A DNA stretch of 34,568 nucleotides, taken from a virus. Where the stretch lies: IMG/VR virus record IMGVR_UViG_3300027899_000038, positions 1 to 34,568 of that record; one strand, written 5' to 3'. Below the pieces are notes generated by a model. That model had not been told where the DNA came from and searched no databases. It saw only the letters and a list, made by a program, of their open reading frames with translations. The translations under genes were made by a program, and so were the position numbers. Each line of letters starts with the position of its first letter. The stretch's first letter is position 1. This document shows positions 7,588-14,387 of the stretch, piece by piece.

Positions 7588-7970
7588 TCACAGACGACGA
7601 TATCACCCTAAACGATAACGACCAGCTTCACGAAATCTTCAGAGACAGATTTATCATAGCGTGGGAAGCCATGCAGTCCGAAGTCCACCACATCGCAACG
7701 AATCACGGCTGGTGGGAAGCAGAGCGTAACCCCGGAGAGAGCATAGCCCTCATGCACAGCGAGCTGTCCGAGGCCCTCGAAGGGCTTCGAAACGGCAACC
7801 CGCCTGATGATAAACTTCCGGATCACGACAGCGTTTCGGTAGAACTTGCCGACTGCGTTATCCGGATCATGGATTATGCTGAAGGAACCGGACTTGATAT
7901 CGCCGGCGCCCTGGCCGCAAAAATCGAGTATAACCGGCAGCGGGAATATCGGCATGGGAAGGAGTTTTGA
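7584..7970 (+). CDS. MazG-like NTP pyrophosphohydrolase
   Basis: A 128-residue all-alpha NTP pyrophosphohydrolase. It shows the family metal-binding pattern EXXE(12-28)EXXD: Glu60 and Glu63 (HSELSEAL) and, 23 residues later, Glu87 and Asp90 (VELADCVIRI). These enzymes hydrolyse NTPs or dNTPs to the monophosphate and are common in phages, where they may balance nucleotide pools or blunt the stringent response. AAGGAG at 7574-7579 serves the start. The next gene is 112 bases away, so the early operon probably ends here. Confidence 0.85.
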   Translation: MITDDDITLNDNDQLHEIFRDRFIIAWEAMQSEVHHIATNHGWWEAERNPGESIALMHSELSEALEGLRNGNPPDDKLPDHDSVSVELADCVIRIMDYAEGTGLDIAGALAAKIEYNRQREYRHGKEF

Positions 7971-7975
7971 TTTCA

Positions 7976-7998
7976 GTTGTTAAGGATTATTTAACAAC
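7976..7998. terminator. Hairpin after the MazG-like gene, possible terminator or operator
   Basis: GTTGTTAA (7976-7983) and TTAACAAC (7991-7998) form a perfect eight-base stem around a seven-base loop, six bases after the stop codon of the MazG-like gene. It lacks a following T-run, so intrinsic termination would be weak. A repressor-binding dyad is the alternative. Confidence 0.4.
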
Positions 7999-8030
7999 TC
8001 AAATCAGCAAGTCCACAATGACCATAAACA

Positions 8031-8065
8031 ATAGTGGTTAGTTCCAAAATGGAAACAACCACTAT
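8031..8065. promoter_or_regulatory. Long inverted repeat before the 8083 gene, possible operator or leader hairpin
   Basis: ATAGTGGTT (8031-8039) pairs with AACCACTAT (8057-8065), and inside it GTTCC pairs with GGAA-C with single-base bulges. The loop is about five bases. The hairpin ends five bases before the AAAGGAGAAAGAG ribosome binding site of the next gene. It could be an operator dyad or an RNA hairpin controlling translation. Confidence 0.45.
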
Positions 8066-8082
8066 CACAAAAGGAGAAAGAG

Positions 8083-8748
8083 ATGCAAAAGAACTACAGA
8101 GTAGAAATAACCGGAATGAACGATCTGTTACTGCATAAAGACAACATCATCTGGTCGGAACGTATAAAAAAATGGGCCAAAGACCCAACCAACAAGAAAA
8201 TCTCCGTTGCGGGTGATGATAGAACACCAGCGTGGTCATGGCTGGGATGTTGTTATGACGCCAACGGAATTATGACGATGGATTCCGATTGTATCATGTC
8301 GATGTTGCGGGAAGGCGGAAAGAAATGTGCTGCCCCTACCGGGAAAGGCAGCATGAAATCCCAAACACAGAGCGGAATTATCTGTGCAGAGATTGGCTGG
8401 CCGCTGATTATCAACGGTAAAACCATCAACTACAAAAAGATGCTCGATGTGCTTGCAAACGAACTTGATTTTGAAGTTCATGAGCAGTTCGCCAGAGATA
8501 ACGGGTTTGAACTGTTCGTCAAGAGGGCCAAAATCGGCAAGAACAAGCATGTCAGAGTCCGGCCAAGACTGTCTAAATGGAGCTGTTCGGGAACCTTGAT
8601 GGTTACGGATAGACAGATCACGGCTGAAATGCTTAAAAACATCCTGCTTTTCGGAGGAGCTTACTGCGGGTTAGGTGATTGGAGACCCGGAAGCCCTTCA
8701 CCCGGTCAGTTCGGAACGTTTATTGCGGATGTTAGCGAGATCAAGTGA
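8083..8748 (+). CDS. Unknown protein upstream of the pentamer array, 221 aa
   Basis: A 221-residue protein with a strong ribosome binding site (AAAGGAGAAAGAG). I do not recognise the family. It starts with a strand-like segment (YRVEITGMNDLLLHKDN), has a Gly/Lys/Ser-rich loop (APTGKGSMKSQTQSG) near residue 85, and ends with a distinctive Gly/Pro-rich motif (GLGDWRPGSPSPGQFGTF). Codon use is more AT-tolerant than in the early genes. It has its own upstream dyad and is followed directly by the GGTNN array, so it looks like the first gene of an independently acquired cassette placed between the two terminase genes. Confidence 0.75.
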   Translation: MQKNYRVEITGMNDLLLHKDNIIWSERIKKWAKDPTNKKISVAGDDRTPAWSWLGCCYDANGIMTMDSDCIMSMLREGGKKCAAPTGKGSMKSQTQSGIICAEIGWPLIINGKTINYKKMLDVLANELDFEVHEQFARDNGFELFVKRAKIGKNKHVRVRPRLSKWSCSGTLMVTDRQITAEMLKNILLFGGAYCGLGDWRPGSPSPGQFGTFIADVSEIK

Positions 8749-8761
8749 TATTATTTATATT

Positions 8762-9305
8762 GGTAAGGTCCGGTCGGGTACGGTCAGGTAAGGTGCGGTA
8801 AGGTAAGGTATGGTATGGTAAGGACTAAGGCGAGGCGAGGTGTGGTAAGGTGCGGTCAGGTGTGGTGTGGTAAGGTTTGGCGAGGTCTGGTAAGGTTTGG
8901 TCAGGTTTGGTAAGGACTAAGGTACGGTAAGGTGCGGTACGGTAAGGCCGGGTATGGTAAGGTAAGGACTAAGGCTCAGGTGCGGTAAGGTCAGGTGTGG
9001 TGGGGTGAGGTTCGGTGAGGTCTGGTTTGGTAAGGTAAGGACTAAGGCCAGGTTTGGTAAGGTACGGTAAGGTGCGGTAAGGTGAGGTAAGGTAAGGACT
9101 AAGGCGTGGTCAGGTGAGGTAAGGACTAAGGCCTGGTCGGGTGCGGTAGGGTGCGGTAGGGTGGGGTAAGGTAAGGTAAGGACTAAGGCTTGGTGTGGAG
9201 GGGTATGGTGTGGTCGGGTGAGGTTAGGTTTGGTAAGGTAAGGACTAAGGCCAGGTTTGGTAAGGTACGGTGCGGTAAGGTAAGGTGCGGTAAGGTAAGG
9301 ACCAA
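8762..9305. repeat. GGTNN pentanucleotide array in nine blocks punctuated by GGACTAA
   Basis: The region parses without remainder into 96 five-base words, nearly all GGTNN (one six-base unit, GGCTCA, at 8973), in nine blocks of 12, 17, 9, 13, 10, 4, 10, 11 and 10 words. Every block is closed by the seven-base mark GGACTAA (GGACCAA at the last), at 8822, 8914, 8966, 9039, 9096, 9123, 9180, 9242 and 9299. The word before each mark is always GGTAA, and the word after it is nearly always GGC-type. The NN pair takes almost every value. TAA within GGTAA closes all frames on the plus strand, so it is non-coding there. GG at five-base spacing is also the pattern of two-tier G-quadruplexes. Confidence 0.95.
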
Positions 9306-9341
9306 GGCAATAACCAAAATAAAATATTATATGGAGGCGAA

Positions 9342-9791
9342 ATGACAAGGCCAGAAAATCTGTTGTTTCCAAGTCGGATGACAACAAAGATCGATGTGGA
9401 TATGATTATCCAAAAAATCGGAATACCAAAAGAAGGAGACAAGATCACATATGAAGTGATTGAGGATTTGATCGGGTTAAAAAAGAATTCTTCACGGTGG
9501 AGGACAGTTGTGTATACATGGCGCAAAAAACTCTTTGTTGAAAACAATCTCGTGTTGAAATCACTGATGAACAAAGGGTTTTTAGTGTTAAATCCATCTG
9601 AGCGGGTATCATATGCAGACAGGAAAATCGTGTGCGGCAGAAATATAATTTTAAAGGCTGTCAATATCGTTCAGGCTACAGATATGGACAATTTGGATGA
9701 AGAAACGAAAACAAAATATAATTTTATAACATCAATTCCAAACAGATTGAGATTGGCTACACTGGTAGAATCAAAAGAAATGCCATATTGA
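9342..9791 (+). CDS. Unknown protein downstream of the pentamer array, 149 aa
   Basis: It has a strong ribosome binding site (GGAGG at 9333-9337) between the last array mark and the ATG. The 149-residue product is basic in its middle and could contain a winged-helix-like DNA-binding region (YEVIEDLIGLKKNSS, then RWRTVVYTWRKKLFVENN). The codon use is clearly more AT-rich than in the terminase that follows. I do not recognise the family. Its position directly behind the array makes it a candidate array-binding protein, which is inference. Confidence 0.7.
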   Translation: MTRPENLLFPSRMTTKIDVDMIIQKIGIPKEGDKITYEVIEDLIGLKKNSSRWRTVVYTWRKKLFVENNLVLKSLMNKGFLVLNPSERVSYADRKIVCGRNIILKAVNIVQATDMDNLDEETKTKYNFITSIPNRLRLATLVESKEMPY

Positions 9792-9794
9792 ATC

Positions 9795-9822
9795 GACCGA
9801 TTTCAGACCGATTTCTGACCGA
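9795..9822. repeat. Eleven-base direct repeat before the large terminase
   Basis: GACCGATTTCA (9795-9805) and GACCGATTTCT (9806-9816) are adjacent, followed by a partial third copy (GACCGA). They lie between the array-associated gene and the large terminase start. They may be a regulatory site or a recombination scar. Confidence 0.6.
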
Positions 9823-9836
9823 AAACAAAGGCCATC

Positions 9837-11780
9837 ATGCAACTCCAACTAATCAACACCCCCAAACACCCACCCCTCCCCATCACCCCTGCATGGCTCC
9901 CCCCCGCCATGCAGGCCCCAGGCACACGCCTAAAAATCCGCTTTTCCGCAGCAGACCGTCACGCCATGCGGCGCAAAAAACAAATCCCCGTCTCCGAATG
10001 GGCGGAACGATACCGGTTCATCCCAAAAGACGCAGCCCTCCCCGGCCCCTGGCGAAACTCAACCGTGCCCTACATGGCAGGCGTTATGGATGCCGCCATG
10101 TTCCCGTCTGTCCAGCAGATCATCCTCTGCTGGCCCCCGCAATGCGGAAAATCAGACGGCGTCAACACAGTCATCGGCTACCTTACCGACCGCCGGCCCG
10201 GAAACGTCCTCTATGTTTTCCCAGATGAGCTCACCGCCCGGGAAAACAACCGCGACCGCATCACCCCCATGTTTCAAGACAGCGACCAACTCAAAAAATA
10301 TTTCACCGGATATGCAGACGACACAGCCTCTCTTTGCCTGCGTCTCAAACACGCAAAAATCTACATGGCATGGGCAAACTCAGCCTCCCGTATGGCCAAT
10401 AAACCCCTCCCCTACGTCGTCCTGGACGAAGAAGACAAATACCCATCCACCCCAAACGCCAAAGAAGCCTCACCAGCCGACCTGGCCAAAAAGAGAACCC
10501 GAACATTTTCTCACATGAGAAAAGTCTTCCGCATGTCAACGCCAACAGTTGAGTCCGGTGCAATCTGGAAAGCCCTCACAGAAGAAGCCGAAGTCATCTT
10601 TGATTATTGGGTACGCTGCCCTGCCTGCAACTCGCTCCAACAGATGGTATTCAGCCAGATCAAATGGCCGGATACCGAAAGAGACCCCCGGGCCATCGAA
10701 ACAGAGAAACTGGCGAAATACCACTGCATATCCTGCCCGGATATCTGGGACGACAGCCGGCGCAACATGGCAGTCCGGGCCGGAGAATGGCGAGACCGCG
10801 AAAAGGGCCTGTCCGTCGCCGCCGTTCTAAATAGCAGAAGACCAACGACCATCGGTTTCCACCTGCGATCCTACGTCTCCCGGTTTGTGTCGCTCTCCGA
10901 ATCAGCCGCAGCCTTCCTATGGGGCCTAAAAGATCGAAACAAACACAAAGATTTTTGCAACTCCCACGAGGCCGAACCATGGCGGGAATACTCTCACGAG
11001 AAAACAGACGACGCCATTCTGGCTCTCAGAGACGACAGACCCATGGGCCGGGTGCCTGGCGGAGGAGTTGTCTCCGGACTGGTTGCCGGCATCGACACCC
11101 AGGACGACGGCTTTTTTTACGAGATCCGCGCCTTTGGCTTTGGCCTCGAACAGGATTCATGGCAGATAAGATCAGGATTTGTAACATCCCTCGAAGCCCT
11201 CAAAACAGTGCTGTGGTCAGACGCCTACCTTGACCCGGACGGAAAACGCTACATGGTCTCCCGATCCCTTATAGACGCCATGGGCCACCGAACTTCAGAA
11301 GTTTACGACTTCTGCCGCATTAACCCCGGCCGGATATTCCCCACCAAAGGCGAGCGCACCATGCGTCAGCCCCACGCCTGGAGCCGGATCGATTTCTATC
11401 CCGGCACCAATAAACCCATCCCATCTGGCCTGCAACTGGTGCGCGTGCATACCACCCACTTTAAAAATCAACTCGCGTCCATGCTCGAAGTCCCCTTTGC
11501 AGACCCTGGATCCTGGAAATACTGCGCCGACACCACAATCGACTGGGCAACCCAGATGACGGCTGAATACATCGCAGAAACCGGCTTCTGGGAAACAAAA
11601 GGCAACCGCCCAAATCACGCCTGGGACTGCTCAGTCCTGGCCCTTTGCGCCGCCGACATGGCCGGATTCCGGTTTTTGCAGCCCTCCCCCAAAAAACGAG
11701 ACCCACAACACACCCGAAACGAAGACACAGAACGCGGCGGATGGATCGAGCGCAGCGGCAGCGCATGGATCAACAGATAA
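9837..11780 (+). CDS. Phage terminase large subunit, GpA family
   Basis: A 647-residue packaging motor and nuclease, close in length to lambda gpA (641). The ATPase has a P-loop-like PPQCGKSD at residues 100-107 and a Walker B VVLDEED at 194-200. A zinc-ribbon insertion follows (CPACN...YHCISC, near residues 260-300). The C-terminal nuclease region shows an acidic strand (GIDTQDDG) and a conserved late motif (NHAWDCSVLAL). A GpA-type terminase implies cohesive-end-like cutting. The start has AAAGG a few bases upstream; later in-frame Met codons at residues 25 and 44 are alternatives. The compact GC-rich codon use contrasts with the gene just before it. Confidence 0.93.
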   Translation: MQLQLINTPKHPPLPITPAWLPPAMQAPGTRLKIRFSAADRHAMRRKKQIPVSEWAERYRFIPKDAALPGPWRNSTVPYMAGVMDAAMFPSVQQIILCWPPQCGKSDGVNTVIGYLTDRRPGNVLYVFPDELTARENNRDRITPMFQDSDQLKKYFTGYADDTASLCLRLKHAKIYMAWANSASRMANKPLPYVVLDEEDKYPSTPNAKEASPADLAKKRTRTFSHMRKVFRMSTPTVESGAIWKALTEEAEVIFDYWVRCPACNSLQQMVFSQIKWPDTERDPRAIETEKLAKYHCISCPDIWDDSRRNMAVRAGEWRDREKGLSVAAVLNSRRPTTIGFHLRSYVSRFVSLSESAAAFLWGLKDRNKHKDFCNSHEAEPWREYSHEKTDDAILALRDDRPMGRVPGGGVVSGLVAGIDTQDDGFFYEIRAFGFGLEQDSWQIRSGFVTSLEALKTVLWSDAYLDPDGKRYMVSRSLIDAMGHRTSEVYDFCRINPGRIFPTKGERTMRQPHAWSRIDFYPGTNKPIPSGLQLVRVHTTHFKNQLASMLEVPFADPGSWKYCADTTIDWATQMTAEYIAETGFWETKGNRPNHAWDCSVLALCAADMAGFRFLQPSPKKRDPQHTRNEDTERGGWIERSGSAWINR

Positions 11781-11783
11781 CCC

Positions 11784-11869
11784 GTAGGGGCGACCGGCCG
11801 GTCGCCCTCGATCTTGCGCATAATGTAGTTTATGGCGTGCTACCAGGGCGACCCGCCGGTCGCCCCTAC
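11784..11869. repeat. REPIN-like paired palindrome, subfamily A (copy b)
   Basis: Arms beginning GTAGGGGCGACCGG and ending CGCCCCTAC flank a spacer beginning TCGATCTTGCGCATAAT. It is 86 bases long and shares its spacer with copies c and d. The right arm has a CCGCC variant at its centre. It starts three bases after the terminase stop codon. Confidence 0.93.
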
Positions 11870-11906
11870 GAAATCGAATAAAAATCGATAGATTAAAAGG
11901 AGGCGG

Positions 11907-12131
11907 ATGGTTCAGCCAATATCCAAACAAACCACAGGCGTTTTAATAGGGAAAAAAGCCATCGCCGAATACCTGCACGTCAGCCGAGACAGCTTTTATG
12001 AATTTATAAAGCTGGGCCTTCCGGCAGTTGTCATCAACAATCGATATTATGCGCACAAAGAAAACATTGAACTATGGTTCCAGGGCATCACCCGGCAGCA
12101 AACCCGCACCCCACAAACAGATGCAGAATAA
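11907..12131 (+). CDS. Small helix-turn-helix DNA-binding protein
   Basis: A 74-residue protein with AAAGGAGG just before the start. Residues 13-57 (LIGKKAIAEYLHVSRDSFYE, then a linker ending ELWF) match the excisionase/MerR-like HTH layout used for DNA recognition in phage regulators. It lies alone between two REPIN copies and directly before the methyltransferase, so it may regulate that gene or late expression. An excisionase role is less likely here as no integrase is visible. Confidence 0.75.
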   Translation: MVQPISKQTTGVLIGKKAIAEYLHVSRDSFYEFIKLGLPAVVINNRYYAHKENIELWFQGITRQQTRTPQTDAE

Positions 12132-12141
12132 TCACAACCCC

Positions 12142-12227
12142 GTAGGGGCGACCGGCCGGTCGCCCTCGATCTTGCACATAATCTCGTTTATGGCGTGCTA
12201 CCAGGGCGACCGGCCGGTCGCCCCTAC
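12142..12227. repeat. REPIN-like paired palindrome, subfamily A (copy c)
   Basis: 86 bases with perfect GGGCGACCGGCCGGTCGCCC arms and a spacer nearly identical to copies b and d. It lies between the HTH gene and the methyltransferase, in the same orientation as its neighbours. Confidence 0.95.
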
Positions 12228-12235
12228 ATATTATA

Positions 12236-12263
12236 ATGTCCATAACGTCCACAACGTCCATAA
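12236..12263. repeat. Nine-base tandem repeat before the methyltransferase
   Basis: Three nine-base units (ATGTCCATA, ACGTCCACA, ACGTCCATA) follow REPIN copy c and precede the methyltransferase start by about 18 bases. They match the unit at 4291-4329. They may be remnants of a slippage-prone leader. Confidence 0.75.
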
Positions 12264-12281
12264 AAACAGGAACAATCCCAA

Positions 12282-13532
12282 ATGAAATGGAAAAACCGCA
12301 TCATCGAAACCGGCATTGCAAACCCATCAGAACTCATTGCAAACCCGGTCAATTTCCGAAAACACCCCAAACGGCAACAAGAAGCCATCAACGGCAGCCT
12401 CGATGCTCTTGGATGGATTCAAAACGTAATCGTCAACAAACGCACCGGCCGTATCATCGACGGACACCTGCGTGTTGATCAGGCCATTGCCCATGGGGAA
12501 GCCGCCGTACCGGTTCAATGGGTCGATTTATCCGAAGAAGAAGAAGGGCAGGCACTGTTATCGCTTGACCCGATTGCAGCCATGGCGGAAACCAACAAGC
12601 AATCCATGACCGATATCCTGAAGCAGATAAACGCCACCCAGGACGCCCTGGCGCCCTATCTTGAGGAAATCGCAAAATCAAGCGGGATTGATATTGGGGA
12701 TATTCTCGGCAAAGATGAAGATGATCCCCCTGAAGAAAGCGAGGCCGAATCGTTTCGGGTGAAATGGGGGGTGGAAAGCGGGCAGATGTGGGAGCTGGGG
12801 GAGCATCGGGTTTTGTGCGGGGATTGTACGGATAAACTATTTTCAGAAATGTTGATGGATGGATTAAAAGCCAATTTGGTTATCACCGATCCACCTTATG
12901 GCGTCTCATACAGTGACAAAAACACGTTTTTAAATGCGATCGATAAAGGTAACCGAATCCAAACTGAAATTGAAAACGATCATTTGTCAAAAGAAGAAAC
13001 AAAAATATTATGGAAAAAAGCATTCAATGTCATGAATCAAGTCATGGACAATGGCGCAACTGTTTATTGTTTCATGCCCCAAGGTGGCGATCAGATGATG
13101 ATGATGATGATGTTGGATGGTGCAGGAATAGAACCGAAACATGAGCTGATATGGTTGAAAAATAATCATGTTTTGGGCCGTGTGGACTATGCATACAAAC
13201 ATGAACCGATATTATACGCATGGAAAAACACTGGTCATAAATTTTATGGTGGATTCCAAACCAGTATCATAGAATGTAATCGACCGACAAAAAGCAAATT
13301 TCATCCGACCATGAAGCCAGTTGAATTGATAGAAAGATTGATATCAAATTCCAGTTTACAAAATCAAATAATTTACGATCCATTCCTCGGTTCCGGCACC
13401 ACCCTAATCGCCTGCGAAAACCTCCACCGCAAATGCCGTGGCATCGAAATATCCCCTGAATACGTCGCCGTAACCATAGAACGCTGGAACCGCCTAACCG
13501 GCAAAATCCCAACATTAATTTCAACCCTGTAG
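12282..13532 (+). CDS. ParB-domain DNA adenine/cytosine-N4 methyltransferase, beta class
   Basis: A 416-residue protein with an N-terminal ParB/Srx-like domain (NFRKHPKRQQ..., IIDGHLRVDQA) in roughly residues 15-85. The methyltransferase follows: the catalytic DPPYGV motif at residues 203-206 comes before the SAM-binding motif (DPFLGSGTT) at 366, the beta-class order. It would methylate an amino group (N6-A or N4-C) in DNA, probably protecting phage DNA from restriction. Bases 12830-13370 have visibly more AT-rich codons than the two ends, so the target-recognition part appears to have been exchanged. A run of six Met codons lies at 13098-13115. The stop TAG is supplied by the following REPIN. 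Confidence 0.9.
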   Translation: MKWKNRIIETGIANPSELIANPVNFRKHPKRQQEAINGSLDALGWIQNVIVNKRTGRIIDGHLRVDQAIAHGEAAVPVQWVDLSEEEEGQALLSLDPIAAMAETNKQSMTDILKQINATQDALAPYLEEIAKSSGIDIGDILGKDEDDPPEESEAESFRVKWGVESGQMWELGEHRVLCGDCTDKLFSEMLMDGLKANLVITDPPYGVSYSDKNTFLNAIDKGNRIQTEIENDHLSKEETKILWKKAFNVMNQVMDNGATVYCFMPQGGDQMMMMMMLDGAGIEPKHELIWLKNNHVLGRVDYAYKHEPILYAWKNTGHKFYGGFQTSIIECNRPTKSKFHPTMKPVELIERLISNSSLQNQIIYDPFLGSGTTLIACENLHRKCRGIEISPEYVAVTIERWNRLTGKIPTLISTL

Positions 13533-13614
13533 GGGCGACCGGCCGGTCGCCCTCGATCTTGCACACAATCTCGTTTATGGCGTGCTACCAGGGCGACCGG
13601 CCGGTCGCCCCTAC
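13529..13614. repeat. REPIN-like paired palindrome, subfamily A (copy d)
   Basis: 86 bases with perfect arms and the subfamily A spacer (TCGATCTTGCACACAATCTC...). Its GTAG overlaps and provides the TAG stop of the methyltransferase, so the insertion may have set the current C-terminus. Confidence 0.95.
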
Positions 13615-13643
13615 ATATTACATCATAATCACAGGAACAACCC

Positions 13644-14387
13644 ATGAACCTTATCACCATCAATTCAAAAAACCTTAAACACCTACCCCACAACGCCCGA
13701 AAACTAAAAACCGCCAGAGGCATCGAAAAACTCTCAGAACAAATCCGAATCCACGGCTTCCAAAACCCCCTAAACGTCTGGTTAGACCCAGAAGACGGCA
13801 AATACGCTATCATCGCCGGAAACCACCGTTTCAAAGCAGGTTTTTCAATCGGCATGCGCGACTTCCCTTGTGTCATCTACGAGGGCACCAAAGACCAGGC
13901 ATACGCCAGATCAATATCCGATAACAAAATGTCAGAACTCACCACATGGGATTATTCCGAATTCTGCGTTGCAATAAAAAATCTCGAAATAACCCCGATA
14001 GACTGCGGTTTCGATAAAATCAAATTCTTTGAAATATCAGAATTCAACGAAAAAGAAGAATTAAAAGAAAGAATCAATAACGAAAAAGAATATCATTACA
14101 AACAATTAGATATCGACAAACTCCTTGCAAAATACAGCCAGAAACTGATGCAGATATGGCAGGACGACCCGGAAAGCATGACCAAATCCACATTGGTATG
14201 CCTGCCAAACGATTCCGGCACAAAAGCCATCATGATCATGACAGACCCCAGCACCAGCGACATCATCACAGAAATTAGGCGCTATGCAGAAGCCGGAGAA
14301 AAATCCCCCCTTGAAAAATTAACCCAATCAATGGTCAATTATGAAAAAATCGTTGCAGATTATCGATCAAGCCATCAGCCAACATAA
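13644..14387 (+). CDS. ParB/Srx-like protein, IbrB-type partner
   Basis: A 247-residue protein with an N-terminal ParB-like nuclease/sulfiredoxin fold: LPHNARKLKT near residue 13, LSEQIRIHGF near 35, and a signature GNHRFKAG near 68. The rest is helical and charged with no recognisable domain. Its 3' end overlaps the PP-loop gene by 47 bases, indicating coupled expression. ParB-like plus PAPS-reductase-like pairs are known as IbrB/IbrA in E. coli and occur in phages and islands; their biochemical role is not settled. DNA modification or regulation is inferred. Confidence 0.75.
   Translation: MNLITINSKNLKHLPHNARKLKTARGIEKLSEQIRIHGFQNPLNVWLDPEDGKYAIIAGNHRFKAGFSIGMRDFPCVIYEGTKDQAYARSISDNKMSELTTWDYSEFCVAIKNLEITPIDCGFDKIKFFEISEFNEKEELKERINNEKEYHYKQLDIDKLLAKYSQKLMQIWQDDPESMTKSTLVCLPNDSGTKAIMIMTDPSTSDIITEIRRYAEAGEKSPLEKLTQSMVNYEKIVADYRSSHQPT

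Noticed and set aside
8762-9305. CRISPR array
   Set aside because: Marks are only seven bases, the intervals are 20 to 85 bases and made of five-base words, and no cas genes are near.
8762-9305. Diversity-generating retroelement template or variable repeat
   Set aside because: No reverse transcriptase gene and no matching variable copy in the window.
8917-9387. Long minus-strand reading frame rich in Leu, Thr, Pro and Tyr across the pentamer array
   Set aside because: It is produced by the lack of stop codons in the reverse complement of GGTNN words. It has no ribosome binding site, begins inside a gene on the other strand, and its repeats follow from the DNA period.
9788-10228. Pro/Arg/His-rich frame overlapping the large terminase start
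   Set aside because: It begins with TTG, has no ribosome binding site, and most of it is a shadow of the terminase gene.
11907-12131. Excisionase identity for the small HTH protein
   Set aside because: The HTH fits, but no integrase or attachment site is visible, so only a general DNA-binding call is made.
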